From: Ditylenchus dipsaci
Lineage: Eukaryota; Nematoda; Chromadorea; Rhabditida; Anguinidae
DNA length: 64,000 bases
Assembly: GCA_004194705.1 (NCBI GenBank)
Contig: SADC01001035.1
Location: 1-64,000, forward strand
Direction of reading: 5' to 3'
The notes beneath the pieces are model-generated. The model was not told where the DNA came from and ran no database searches. It worked only from the letters and a program-made list of their open reading frames with translations. A program made the translations under genes and the position numbers. This document shows, piece after piece, positions 33,215-45,821 of the stretch. Each line of letters begins with the position of its first letter. Positions within the stretch are counted from its first letter, which is position 1.

Positions 33215-33545
33215 ATGGGAATTTTTTGTACTCTGGCCGTTTTTCTACATAATGCCTGGTCAATACTCGTAGAGAAATTCAAGCGCTACAAGACAGGCCA
33301 AAAATCAGCACAAGAATTCAACAAAAGTCACTTCAGAATTACAAGAGAAGAGGTAGATCGAGCACCTTCCCTGGGGCTGAAATTTGAAGGATACCTGGTC
33401 TTGGAATATTCTTGGCTGACTTTCTAAAGAAAAGTGAAAGTGCAAGATAGCAAAATGATCAGCGTGAAAAATGCTACATAACTTGTAAAAAAGTCTCACA
33501 ACACAACAAGCAAATATCACAATATTCAAGCCAAAACAATTTGAC
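33215..33545. repeat. Diverged fragment of the palindromic TTAA element
   Basis: GGTCAATACTCGTAGAGAAA, GAAGGATACCTGG, AGCAAAATGATCAGCG and AAGCCAAAACAATTTGAC appear in the same order as in the arm of the element at 22034-22934. Copy B has the first part at 62912-63211. Confidence 0.7.
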
Positions 33546-36500
33546 CTAAAAATGACTTACTCAGTCCAAATACTATGTAAAGATGTTTGCTCAATAAACT
33601 TCCCAGATCGATTTCTTCATATGAATAGGACCAAGAAACAGTCCAAAACAAAATTGGCATGACCAAATTCTAACATCAGATTTTTAAGATTTTATAATTC
33701 CCAATCCCCACCTACTCGTACAATTCAATAACCATAAAAGGATTAGTCACCTTTCCAATCCACCTTCCCAAGTCGATTTCTAATAGTAGTAGGGCCAGAA
33801 GAGAGTCAAAAAACAGGAACGCGACCGCAACAAATCAATATAAAGCGCACCCCCTAAATTATTGTTGTGTTGAGCAACAGCAAAAGGAGCAGTAGTAGTA
33901 TTAGCGAGCAAGACAGTTTCTTTTTGGTAGTTATGCAAGGGCAACTGTCTCTTCTTTTTGACTGAATGGGGGGGGTTGCATTGATTTGTGGGAAGAGCGG
34001 AGAAAAACACTCCATACACCCACTCTGGCCATAATCATTGGACAGTCACAACTGCGAATTTGGTGGAAACACGGAGTATGGCTGCAGAAATAGCTGGTTG
34101 ACCAGAAAAAAAGAAGAAGAAGAAGAAAGTTTTTCAGTTGGCTTTTTATTTGAAAACGAAAAAGCGGAATGCCAAGGCTGGTCTACAATCAGTTCGAAGG
34201 GGGAGATTTGAATGCTATTATCATGGATTGGTTTGGGTGTGATGGTCAATGACCAGTCTGAGAGTAAGCCAGTCTGGTGCTGACCAGTGATGCGTAACCA
34301 AGTAATTTTCGCCCAAAACCGCCCCACAGCCTTGGATAATAAAAAATCGACAATTTTCGGATAATTTTTTTTTTCAAAAAGTAACTTCTAACTGCAAAAT
34401 ATCTTCTTAAATTCGAGTCTGTAAAAATCAGGGCAAAATAAATACAGGAAGCTGAGACATAGCTATTTTGAGAAAACCAGTCGCATCTAACTTAGCTTCC
34501 TAGATTTATTTTGACCAAATCTCAACGGATTCGGATTCATGCAGAAATTATCGGTCGTTTTTATCACCAAAAATACTTGATAAACTTTGGGATTTATTTT
34601 CTCCAAAACATTCTACTTTTCCTATTTCACTTATTATTGCACTGTTGGAGATGCTCATTGCTTGTTAAGCAAAAATGTGATCAATGTGTGAATTTGAAAA
34701 ACACATTTACTGACTTTTAAGTCCTCTAGAGACCTGGGAATCATAAATCATGAACCTCAATGTTTCAAAAGTCTACTCGTAAATTCATATTACGGTGGAC
34801 CGTTCACACAGAATAGTTAACTTATGCTAACCGAAGTAAAACAAGCAAAAATTTCAAGTAAAAAAGTTATCGGTCTTTACGAAGAATCTAACTTTCAAGA
34901 AACATTAAAGAACCATGTTTTTTGCGCAGCGACACTTCCAAAATTTGAATTGGCGTGGGGCACTTATCTTTCGTCTCTCGTTTTAACATTTCGAATCGTT
35001 AGAAATAGCTCAAAATAGTACGGTGAGAGACAAAAGATAACTTTTCCCTGCAATTTCAAATTTTAGAATGCCGCTGCGCTCAAAAACCATCGTCCAAAAT
35101 TAACACAAAAAATAAAACAGCAATATTCAAAGCACAAGATTTGTAGCAAAAAGACAATGCATTGGTAGACAAGGATCGAAATATAGCAGCAGTAAATTGG
35201 GTACGCACCCCAGCTCTTTGTCCCCAATATCACCATTGATTATTTATTAGCGGAGTCTCCCTGTCAAACAATAAAAGTTATATTGGGATTGATTAGTATT
35301 AAGTGGGGATTAAATGAACAACCACCTACTAAACAGTCCCCTCCCTACCACCAACTGTAAACAATCCCCTCTTCACTCCCGCCAAATCTCTAAATAAAAC
35401 CATACAAAGTGAAGCAATATAGAAGATACATGCATCTCACCTTTTAACACCTCGTAATCACCCGCTTCAAACAGTTTTCTCGGATACCGCTAGTTCACTT
35501 ACCGGAGTAGGAGTAAAATTCGTGAAAAGGTAGAGAAAAAGAGATATTCACCGGTGGGAATCGAACTTGCGTCATTTCGCAATATGGAACAAAAATGAGT
35601 GTTCAACATTCGCAAAGACGTCAAATTACTCTTAAAATCTAAACAGAAAACTATTGTCAGATCAGCTAGAGCACTTACCAAAAATAAATAAACCAAAAAA
35701 AAAGCACTACAAATCTTTGCCTTTTTTCACAGTACTTACTGTTTTGCCCCTTTAAAAATGAAAAATGACCACCTGGCTTGGTTAAATTAGAAATGTGTAT
35801 ATTTGTTGTTAAACTGGCGTTACACACACACTTACAGATGTATAAAGACTAGGCGTATTTGGTATAATATATCGAAAACACGACGTCACTTGGTCCCTGC
35901 TGTGGTTTAGATCCTGTATATCCTAGAGATTTACAGGGTCAGGATTAGAAACAACAGGGAAAAAGCTCACGCAATTCCTCACAATCAGCTGTATCCAGCG
36001 TTCGAAATTCCTCTTTAACTTCACGCAGCTGGTGTTGAGAACCCTATTTTAGACGCTTCAAAACCGTGAACACACTGACTGTTGAATTCTCCCCATTGGC
36101 TCAGTTTGTTTATCACATATGCAAACGGATTCAAGCGTTGGAAAGGCAGCTTTACTCTCTTGGAGTTCAAAGATGTCAGAATAATTAAGACGACTATGAA
36201 TCGGGGCTCATAGAAAGGAGGAAAATATGAAGCACTGAGAACACAAAATTATTTAAAAAACACCGTGATACCTCTTTCAATTGTCGTGGGTCAATGCTAT
36301 GGTACATCAAAACTATCCGATAAGATAAATCTTTCGTTCGTAATTCACAATATCAAGAACAATTTCAAAAATAAAATATTAAATAACTAGTTGAAAGCAA
36401 AATAGAAAAAAAACATTGTGAACACCCGATAGTGAGAGTTAGAGTGTTCACAATGACAACTTACTCTCACTCCCATCTGACTCTCAGTATGTGAACAGAC

Positions 36501-37270
36501 CATTACTAAAAAATTTAAAAAATGAGTCCAGCTGTGTTTACAATAATTGTGAAATTCACCCTAGAAAAAAGTTATAACGATGTAAAAATGGGTGAATTTC
36601 TTAGAGCCCAAATGACGCTACTGGAATATAAGCACACACACAAAAAGCCTAAGCCTAGAAAATATTGTGAAGGGGGTACATCCCAGTAGCGCCCAAAAAT
36701 AATACAAAAGTAAAATACAGTTGCTATCCATTTATGTAAATCAATAACAGCCAATGGGGTATTAATCATCATCCCCAACTTGCCTGCCTGCCAGCCAGCC
36801 AATCTCCCCCACTTATACGGCGGCAAAGAGCCAATTTGGTGGGGAGCAGAGATTAAGAAGGTAGTGGATCACTTCAAAGACACTTGTGCACACATTACAA
36901 AACGCCGATCCTATCTCCCCTCATCCTTTTCCCCTTAATTCATTGCCCCTCTTGTGCACAGGCACTGTATGTCGTTCCTTTCTAAGCTGGTTGCGGAGTT
37001 TTTGCTGAATATTATTTGGCTTGTAACACAAAAGATTTTATGTCTTTTTCTAGCACACTCCGTTGTTGAACATGTTAGCGACTGCTAATGTTGGAAAAAG
37101 CAATGGATATGTGTGAAGCTGAAATATGTTTATTGCATTTTCTTGAAAGCAGGGTCTTGCTTTTGGGATTGCTTAAATCAAAAAAGAGGGCGAAAATAAT
37201 AATTTGTTAATGGAGTTGTGAGTAAAATTACAAAATTTTTGGCGCTACTCGGTTAAAAACCGAGTAGCTT
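33546..37270. other. Gene-poor interval
   Basis: No convincing gene. It holds a TTAA element (34905-35103), a B-box-like motif on the minus strand at about 35550, and a hairpin with CATTGTGAACAC / GTGTTCACAATG arms near 36410-36460. The frames present lack recognisable domains. Confidence 0.45.
34905..35103. mobile_element. TTAA-flanked hairpin element
   Basis: TTAAAGAACCATGTTTTTTG on the left and AAAACCATCGTCCAAAATTAA on the right are diverged inverted ends. The inner GGCACTTATCTTTCGTCTCT and AGAGACAAAAGATAACTT pair. Same family as 14221, 6851 and 43449. Confidence 0.65.
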
Positions 37271-37281
37271 TTGGATCTAAA

Positions 37282-37981
37282 GTACGGTATGATAAGTCCT
37301 CCAAAAACGGTTTTAACCACTTTTTCGTGTGTGTTTAACATCTTTAATGGACATAAAACATGTTTTTAGGTGGCGGAAGACAACTTTCGAAAAAATTTTT
37401 TTGACTAAATTTTGACTTTTTGCCTTAGGGGACCAAGTCAAAAAAACAAGAAAGGGTGCGTGGATACCCTGAAAAGATGGAATCTGAACATAGTTTTGTT
37501 GACTGGGGCCTACCGCATAAAGAAACTCTGGCATGCAATCATGTTTTATGCATCCAAAGTCACTTTCGAGTGATTTGTGTCTAAGGTATGTGGGTGTGTG
37601 CGCATCTCAACCCAAGCCACCAAGCCCCCTGCGCCCCGAAGTGGCGCAGGGGCTTGGTTGGTTAGAAATGCGCGCACTCACTTACCTTAGACATGATTCG
37701 AGAAGTAATATTGATCATAAAATGCGTTTCGAGTCTCTTTTTGCCAAGCTCCATTGACCAAAACAAGGTAGAATACCCTTATGTAGATTAAAATAGGGTA
37801 TCCAGCAACCCTCCAGTAACCATTTCCTTGGTCCCTCAAGGCGAAAAGTCAAATTTAGTTAAAAAAATTTTTTCGAAAGTTGTCTTCCGCCACCTAAAAA
37901 CATGTTTTCTGTACGTTAAAGATGTTAAAGCACACGAAAAAATTGGTTAAGCCGGTTTTCGGAGGACTTTTTATACCGTAC
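37282..37981. mobile_element. GC-hairpin foldback element, 700 bp
   Basis: AGTACGGTATGATAAGTCCT and AGGACTTTTTATACCGTACT are inverted ends. The arms share GGTGGCGGAAGACAACTTTC and its inverse. The centre carries CCCCTGCGCCCC / GGCGCAGGGG with the GCGCATCTCAAC motif. Confidence 0.8.
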
Positions 37982-38332
37982 TCCGGCCGCTTTTGGGGGG
38001 AGTTAAAACGAGTAACGTCAATCTTCTATACAGTCAAAGTTGGATACAGTGCCCACACCTCAAGTTCGGTCGCGTCTAGGGTCCAACGATTTTTGACACA
38101 ATTTATGATCTTTTATTAATTCTGTTTTGACAGTCTGTTCCGAAAAGCTGCGAAAATTCCGATTTTGCCGATTGTTTAACACGGGAAAGGCTGTGTGTAC
38201 GGAACTAAGCGTTTTATGCAGAATTCCTCGCTGAACACTATAGCTGAATTTTTTTTCGGAAACAGGAGGGATTGGAACGGGTAAAACAGCATTTGAAAGT
38301 AGATTACTTTCGCTTGGACTTCGAGCAAAATA

Positions 38333-38725
38333 TGGGTGGTACTTGCTCAAAATTATGCACCACCTAGGAATGTCATATCTCAAACTGTAGTACAGAATCA
38401 GGGCTATCCTTCGCGCACAAACTTGTATCTGAGTGATAACAATTTCACGGGCAAAATTTAATATTTCTGAGAAATGGCTTTTACAGGTAAAGTTTGCAAA
38501 ATGTGGCACAAAAAACTGAAAGTATAAAACAAAAAATATTAACTTTTTTGTGATTTGTTTCACATGGCTAATATTTAAAACTGTTGCCAAAAATTTGAAT
38601 TCTGCTGCCAAAATCTTTAATTCTGCTGCCAAATCAAATCTGTTGCCAATTCAAATTTTTGGCAGCAGATTTGATTGGCAGCATAATTCAAATTTTGGCA
38701 GCAAAATTAAATACCACCCGTTTTA
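38333..38725. mobile_element. GGGTGGTA-ended element with GGCAGCA words
   Basis: The left end GGGTGGTACTTGCTC and the right end (inverse) GGGTGGTATTTAATTTTG fit the GGRYRRTAYTT terminal pattern. Near the right end TTTGGCAGCAGA and TCTGCTGCCAAA words repeat in both orientations. No clear target duplication. Confidence 0.5.
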
Positions 38726-39161
38726 TATATTTAGTTTTTGTGCCCGATTTTGCAAACATGTTTTCACAAATGATATCTCATAAGAAATTATGTAGTTGGA
38801 ATTAGAATCTGATAGCTACCTGATATTATTATTACTTTGAAAAAAAAATCGAAATTTTGTTCTTTGACTAAAAGAAAAAATTTGGCGCGCTATTTCGCTC
38901 CTCCGGCTTTCACGCCAACGGACTTTTGCTGTGGAAAGCTGCGGAGTTCAACAGAGCTGCGTCTACATAACTCGAATCCAAATCATGGCAGAGCGTAACA
39001 AGAATTAAGCAAGCTTTCACCGAAGTGCCTCAAGACATCATCTAAAAGGTTATTGGTTTGCGGAAAAAATTAATTGCATAAAATTTAATGGCATATTTTG
39101 GTACCATTCACTTTTCTTAATATCTCTTCAAAATATTAATACTTAGCTAGTACGGCCAAAT
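38726..39161. repeat. Dispersed repeat also found at 42080-42260
   Basis: AATTTCGCTCCTCCGGCTTT-type sequence, TGCTGTGG and TAAGAAATTA with GAGCTACCTGATA are shared with 42080-42260 in the same orientation. No coding content. Confidence 0.55.
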
Positions 39162-39580
39162 TCACGGAAAAATGAAGTCCAGTGGAAGACCACTAAATGA
39201 CCACTGGCCAACCAGTAACTCCCACTGGAATGCCAGAAAGTATGAATTTCCAGTGGATTGCCACTGGCATTCCAGTGGTAAATCGCTCATTTAGTGGCAA
39301 TTTGGTGGAATCCACCAATTTACCACTGGAATTCCAGTAGCAATCCACTGGAATATTCGATACAAGTGGCAATTTGGTGGAAATCTAGCAATTTACCAGT
39401 GGAATGCCAGTGGTAATCCACTGGAATTTGTGACTTACTGGTATTCCAGTGGCAATTTTTATCCAATTATCGTAGTTGACACTAAACTAATGTTATTTTA
39501 ACCTTTTTATACCAGGAATGTATTTTTTATCACCTAGCTGTTTGGTTTAAGTATTATTTTGTCCTCATTAAAAATCTCTA

Positions 39581-39863
39581 TACAGACAACGCTCGATTTA
39601 AGGACACAAAATTTTGTTGGTTTTGGTTTTCAAATAAATAAAAATCGATATATGGACGCGGCGTAGTGGCGTTTGGCCCCTTTTTTCCGTTTGTGGAAAA
39701 AAAAGGGCCAAACGACTTACGTAAGTCGTTTGGCCCTTTTTTCCACAAATGGAAAAAAGGGGCCTAAAGGCTACGACCAATGGACGCTCGATACAAGGAC
39801 AGCTCGATTTAAGGACAGTGTTTGCCCGTCCCCAGGCTGTCCTTAAATCGAGCGTCGACTGTA
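39581..39863. mobile_element. Pogo/Tigger-like MITE with inner hairpin
   Basis: CAGACAACGCTCGATTTAAG and CTTAAATCGAGCGTCGACTG are inverted ends of the element at 39583-39861, with TA at both borders. A nested perfect hairpin (GGGCCAAACGACTTACG / CGTAAGTCGTTTGGCCC) lies at its centre. Confidence 0.8.
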
Positions 39864-40203
39864 TATTTTTTATCATGGAAAGTCTAGCACAATTTTCGTT
39901 ACAATCCTGAGTTATACATGATTTTTATGATTTTCTTATTAGCATACAGCGAAAAATTAAAACCCTGTTTAACAAATATAATTTCGTTTCTGAGATTCAT
40001 ACTCCCATAATTCCCATTAAATATAAAATTGCTAAAGTCAGTCGAATAATATCTCCTGCTGTTGTACTTGTTAATTCTTCAATTTCACTAGTTATATCAC
40101 TTGATTGCATTCATCCACACCAAAAAGCACATTCAATAACGAAAGACTCGTTATTTCAAAAATTGAGTATATAGGCGTCTAATAACCTCAATACATTAAA
40201 ACG

Positions 40204-40275
40204 ACATGTTGGCTCAGTGGGTAGTGGCTCAGGGTCTTACCACTCGGGTGGTCGGTTCGAATCCGGACAGTGGCA
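40204..40275 (+). ncRNA. tRNA-like or SINE head sequence
   Basis: TGGCTCAGTGGGTAGTGG matches a polymerase III A box and GGTTCGAATCC matches the B box, at tRNA-like spacing. The T stem has a mismatch and the anticodon arm does not fold with a 7-base loop, so it is more likely a tRNA-derived SINE head or tRNA pseudogene than a working tRNA. Confidence 0.45.
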
Positions 40276-41055
40276 GGATACTTTTTTTCCAGTAGAATAC
40301 CACCTCGATTCCAGTGGAATACCACCTCGATTCCAGTGGAATACCACCTAATTCCATTGGAATCCCACCTTATTGCCACTGGAACACCACCGAATTCCCT
40401 CACGCATCCGATGGCACTCCCACTGGTGATTTGGTGGTGAACCAGTAGGAATTAGGTGGGATCCCACTGGAATTTTTTTTATCCGTGTTCATTTGGGTGC
40501 ATAATCAAATCATTATTAATATTTTTTTTTCAAATTGTCGCTCAAACAAATGACCGGTTGCTATGTAAATAGAAACTCCGCTCTCTTTCTCTTCTAACAC
40601 CCTCGTTGCTTGTGAAATATGTCCTTGCGTCATTGGACAACCTCTTTTTATATAAATTTGACGTCAACAATCATCTAGTTGCTTTTTTTTCTTCTTCCAG
40701 TTTTCAATTTCTTTTCTGGTAATGGTCAAAACCCAAATAGAGGATCTGAGTGATAGTATTCTGGTGCACACCTTCCAACTACTACCCTTCTACGACCGTC
40801 TTAATTTAGAGCGGGTGTGCAGAAGATGGCGCAAACTGGCCGTGTGGGAGAGCTGGACAATTTTAAGAAGTTTTCCTTCAAGGAGTTTTTGCTAGATCCA
40901 GAGAATAAGCTGCATTATCCAGAAACGTTTCTCCAAAGTGGTCTATGAGTGTCAGAAAAGGCAGATATCTTATGAAGAGGTAATTTGAGGCTCTTTTTGA
41001 CCTCACATTTTTCGAAACTTTTGGCACTTATTGGGTTTAAAGGGGGGGGGTGTTC

Positions 41056-41735
41056 CAATTATTTAAAATAGTGTTTAAACGACTCCTGGGTAATTTTATA
41101 TGCTTTAAACAATGAAAAAAAAGTTATTTTTTTGACATTTTTCCACACAAAAAAAATGAATTTTTTGAAAAAAATTTTTGGCCAAAATTCGACTTTTGTC
41201 CTTGGTCCCCCAAGGCAATCAAACCTGAAAGCGTACCTGGATACCCCGAAAAGATGGAATTTGAACATAGTTTTTGTTGACTGGGGCCTACGGCATAACG
41301 ATACTCTGGCATGGATACATTTTTATGCATCCAGAGTTACTTTCGAGTGATTTGTGTCTAAGGTGTGTCGGTGTGCGCATCTCAACTCCAAGCCCCAAAG
41401 CGCCCTGCGCCCCCGAAGGGGGGCGCAGAGAGCTTGAGAGTTAGAGATGCGCGCACTCACTTACCTTAGACATGATTCCGATCAAGACTCTTAATCAAAA
41501 ATGCATTAAGAGACTCTTTTTGCCAAGCTCCAGTGACCGAAACGCGTTAGAATACACTAATATGAAGTAGTTGCCTTGGTACCCCAAAGCAAAGTCAAGT
41601 TTTGGTCAAAAATTTTTTGTTTTAAAAAATCCATTTTTTGTGTGGAAAAATGTTAGAAAATAACTGTTTTTTATCGTTTTAAGCATATAAAAATTACTTA
41701 GGAGTCGTTAAAACACTATTTTTAAATAAGTGAAA
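41056..41735. mobile_element. GC-hairpin foldback element in F-box intron 1
   Basis: AAACGACTCCTGGGTAATTT and AAATTACTTAGGAGTCGTT are inverted. The centre has GCGCCCTGCGCCCCC / GGGGGGCGCAGAG and GATGCGCGCAC. A GGAGCCGGCGCC hairpin follows at about 41850-41890. Confidence 0.8.
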
Positions 41736-43318
41736 AACCAACCTCATCCTAAAATTTTTTTAAAATATCTTATAAAGACGGTAATTGAGAAAAGCTAAAG
41801 TAATACATTTTTTATTATAAAAAACTCATTTTACAGACAAAAATACCGGAGCCGGCGCCCTTATTATACCCTGGCGCCCGGCTCCGAAATTTTTTATATT
41901 TTCCGGAACGTGCAAGTATGCGCACAATAGTCTACAGCTTTGTGAAAAAAATGAAAAAGCTTATTTTGAGAACTAAGGCAATCTCACAAAGAAACTTTCA
42001 GAAGTGTCTTTTTTGAAGATTATTTTTTCGCAGATTCGTAGAATTCGAATGGAAAATAAATTTAAAAAGCAGCGATCATTTGAATTCTCGTCCCATCCAG
42101 TTATCTCTTATAAGAAATTAGAATCTGGGAGCTACCTGATAGTATTGTTACTTTGAACAAAAAAATTCAAATTTTTGTCTTTTTGACTAAAAGAAAAAAT
42201 TTAACGCGCAATTTCGCTCCTCCGGCTTTCACGGCAACGGACTTTTTGCTGTGGGAATGGGTCAACAGAATGGCCATATATGGCGGATAGCCCAGAAAAG
42301 TCGCTACAAAAGCTAAGGTTTTTTTCGTGACATCACTCTGAAAAAAGTCAAAATTTAAGGCTTATAGTAAAAAAAATTTAAATCGACATTTTGGGCATGA
42401 CGTAAGATGAGTGTTTTGAAGCATATTGTTTATGTATTTTGGAAAACTTTTTTTTGAGCTTTGCGTAATCGATTATGGGGCATCTTTAAAGCATAAGCAC
42501 CCAGCCACAATACAAAAAAAAATATTTAACGGTCATAATGATTAGCTGGAGTCAGTTATAGGAAAATTTATAAAATTTGAAAGAAATTTGAATTTCGGTC
42601 TTGGCACGAAAACTCCCTTTCGCGATTTTTATTTATTTGACATGCTGTGGCTATTCTTTACATAAATAAACTTGAAAGAATTCAAATAGATCCCAAAAAA
42701 TGAAAACTTATTTCAATTTTTCGAAAATTTTAATTTTTTTTGAAAAGCAGAATGCCACAACCTATTCCGAACTCTACCCCAATCTGCAAAAAAAATCTGT
42801 CAACTAGCTCTTTGAAAAAAGACAATTCTGAAGGTTCCCTTGTGATAGGTGTGTACCGAACTCCTCGATTAGCCCAGTATACGGTTAACATCTTTTTCAG
42901 TTCGAGACCCTGTTTACCAGATGCGGCAAATACCTAGAAGAGTTGAGTCTCGAAAAATTTTCAAATTTACGGAGGCATTTGCTTCAATATTGCCCATGGT
43001 GCCCGCACTAAGACATCTGCACATGGCTGGACTGGTGGAAAGTGGGGTCTATTGCAGAAACTAGCTGGATGGTTACCTCAATTAAAATCTATTGTGTTTC
43101 ACAACATGGTAAATAGCATATCTTTCAAAAAATATGTTAATTTTTGTCAATATTTAGCACTATCAACTGACCAATAGCCTGGTTATATTCTGAGCCAAGC
43201 TTCGAAATTGAAAGTACCTAGAGATCAAGCAGTGTATCATGGGCCAGTTATTCAGTAATGGGATTCTCTACAACGAAAATGGCTCATCGGTCAAATTTCC
43301 CACAAATCTCAGGTAAAA

Positions 43319-43830
43319 ACTGTGGTCGACTCTCAATGAATGCACACCCCCTCAAGTTCGTTCCGTCTTAGGGTCCGTAAATTTTTTAGTCCAATTTGGA
43401 TATTTTGCCAAACAAGACTGGGTCAATCAAGGCAGTAAGGGATCTTCTTTAAAGACCATGATTTTTGAACGCAGCGGCATGTGCAAAATTTGAATTGGCG
43501 GGACACTTCTCTTTGGTCTTGCACTGCACTCTTTACAGTTACATCAAACGACTCGAAAGAGTAAGTGCGAAGTGCGAGACAAAAAAAAGTGTCCCCCGCT
43601 AATTCGAATTTCGCGCATGCGCTGCGCGCAACAAAAACCATGGTCCTTTAAGAAAACTTTCAATTTTTTTCGTTAATGCTAAAATAATTGTGATACTTGC
43701 GATTATTAGAACTAGATTGACGGATCAGGTTGGTTAAAAAAATTTAAAAATGGTTGTTGAAAAAAGTGTCGGAGCCTAGGCGGAAACGAACTATATACGG
43801 GTTTCCATTTATAGAGAGTCGACTGCTTAT
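43319..43830. mobile_element. GTCGACTCTC-ended element with nested TTAA hairpin, in F-box intron 3
   Basis: GGTCGACTCTCAATGAATG on the left and CATTTATAGAGAGTCGACTG on the right are inverted (pogo-like ends). A TTAA element (43449-43651: AAAGACCATGATTTTTGAAC / CAAAAACCATGGTCCTTT, with GGCGGGACACTTCTCTTT and its inverse) lies inside. Confidence 0.65.
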
Positions 43831-45585
43831 TTTAATTTTTTTATTGATTATTTTAAAATTTCAGGTATTTGAGTATAGATGAAAGTGTGGAAAGTGCTCA
43901 ATTTACTTCAGAAATTAGGAGAGCAATGCCCTAAATTGGAGTGTTTGAATTATGCGGCCCATGTTATCAATATAGACAAGACCTTGGCCAAGGGTAGGTG
44001 TTAACAAAATCAGATTTTTTCGGAAAATTAATATTGTCAAAAGTTAAATTCAAAGGTTGAAAAAGTAAAAATTCAAATCTTAAGGTTGAGATATCTGCAA
44101 ATCAGACTAGAATACCAGCAAAACAGCAATTTGTGGATTGTCTAGACTCTTTGTCAACCTACAAGCTCTGGAGCTGTATTGTGATCGATCAAAGGGGTGT
44201 TTTTTGCAGACAAAGTTGGTTTTTTTAAATATTTAATCCTAGAAACCAAAGCTGAGTATCATGTTTCAGACCCTCAAGACAGTAGTTGAAAAATGTGGAA
44301 AGCTAGAGCACGTGTCTCTAGCAGGAGAAGATCCTTCCAATTCAGCCCTCAGTATTTTGATCTATTGGCCCTGTCCAAACTGGACCAACTTACTTCACTC
44401 GAGATCAGGACTTGTGACAAGTACGACTGCAAACAGGTCCAAGCTCTCTTTCAAGCTGTTTATGAAAGAAAAAAATTAGAGGTAAATTTATATTTTTAGC
44501 TTTTCAGATACATTTATTAGTGTCTTTAGCACTTTGAAACTGACGCTATTATCCCAGCTGAACATATCTGCAAAGCATTATCTATTTGCAAGGTAATTTT
44601 AATTTTGAAATGACGAAAAAGTGTAAAAAAGTGGCGATGCGGACTGTACAGTTAACCTTCGAAAAAACCGCAACGCTGAACAAAAAAATAAGCACCCAAT
44701 TGGGGCTGTTATGTAATATCTCACGTATTTTCCCAACTGTAACAAAAAAATATCTTTTATGCACACAAAACATTTTGCATCCTCACCAATTCCAGAACCT
44801 ACGCCGACTGGCAGTACATTCCTTGGACAGCTCTGGCTATTCCGCCATTTGCAAAACCATGCTGTCATCACATAAAGATGAGATCCTGCCGAAAACAGTT
44901 ACAGATTCCAGAATTCTGCAAATAAGGGTGGCTTCTTATGGATCGCTCAAATGTGACTACCCTGACAATGCTTGGATCAAAATTGGAGGAGAGTATGAAG
45001 CTGGAGTTTTTGACCATCCAAATCAGAAAGAAGAATTAGATTAGGAAAGCTGTCTAGTGTGGCGTGAGTTTGCACTTGACACTAATTTTTCTCAAGCAAA
45101 ATAATATTCTTCTAGGAGCTACATGTAGAAAGATCACCTCAACATTCGTGGACTGCATCATTTGTATATTTTTGTATGAAACTACCTACTTTTGGTGAAA
45201 GGGCGTTTTGCCCACTTTGGACATTTGTCTTATGTTTATGTTTGTCTTATGTATTATTAACTGTTAACTTTTATTTTAGTAGTCAGAATTTTTGAATAAT
45301 TGTCCAAAGTGCGGACGACTTACGCAGCAACTTTTAATTATTGCTTACAATGTCGATAAATTGCCAAAGCTAAAATTTATTATTAAAAAGACTAAATAAA
45401 ATACGTTTCAAATAAAAAAATAAAACATTAGATCTATTGAAAATATAGTTATTGAACACGTTCAGAGAAACTAAAATACTAGAACACCAGAAACACTACA
45501 GATGCTGATTTGGTCAGGAAAAGGCTAGAATGCGCGGCAAAAAATATTTTTTTCTGTCACGAAAGATGAGATGGATCGAAAAAAG

Positions 45586-45821
45586 GGTTCTATTCGGTTA
45601 TCCGGACCCCACCAAATTATGCCGCTTATTTGGAAGAGTTCTGGTGGCGGAATTCGATAAAAGATGAAAATCCTTTTTATGAATTGTTGAAAGCTATTGT
45701 GCACTTGTGTTCTCCGAAATAAATAAAGATGTTATGTTTTTCAAAGCAAGAAGTAATTCAAAGCACAAAGTAACATATTTTCGACAAGATTAAGGTGGGG
45801 TCCGGATAACCGAATTGTACC
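45586..45821. mobile_element. Inverted-repeat element with TTCGGTTATCCGG ends
   Basis: ATTCGGTTATCCGGACCCCA and TGGGGTCCGGATAACCGAAT are exact inverse blocks. Tigger-like in style. It lies just beyond the F-box gene. Confidence 0.75.

Larger units (their letters stand above)
39162..40490. mobile_element. Element bounded by CCACTGGAATTCCAGTGG words
   Basis: The left block 39177-39450 and the right block 40285-40475 are made of reiterated CCAGTGGAATGCCAGTGG-type words. The outermost CACGGAAAAATGAAGTCC and AATTTTTTTTATCCGTG are inverted. Inside sit a pogo-like MITE (39581-39863) and a tRNA-like sequence (40204-40275). Confidence 0.65.
40722..45044 (+). pseudogene. F-box / leucine-rich-repeat protein gene, frame disrupted
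   Basis: F-box proteins recruit substrates to SCF ubiquitin ligases through Skp1. Exons: 40722-40979, 42901-43108, about 43175-43312, 43865-43993, a probable one near 44085-44228, 44270-44481, 44530-44592 and 44796-45044. Borders are mostly good GT-AG. Exon 1 encodes MVKTQIEDLSDSILVHTFQL and YDRLNLERVCRRWRKLAVWE, a clear F-box. Later exons give leucine-rich repeats: KYLEELSLE, PALRHLHMAGL, LAGWLPQLKSIVFHNM, EQCPKLECLNYA, CGKLEHVSLAGE, LDQLTSLEI. The last two exons are intact, ending with EELD and a TAG at 45042-45044. Exon 1 has an in-frame TAG near 40890 or two compensating shifts. Exons 2, 3, 4 and 6 each contain at least one one-base shift. Decay and base-calling error cannot be told apart here. 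Intron 1 contains a foldback element (41056-41735). Confidence 0.65.

Noticed and set aside
35540..35600. Possible tRNA gene (GTTCGATTCCCACCGG on the minus strand)
   Set aside because: Only a B box is seen. No A box at the right distance and no cloverleaf.
36572..36826. 84-residue minus frame with Gly/Trp-rich start
   Set aside because: No recognisable domain, no supporting splice sites, and low-complexity flanks.
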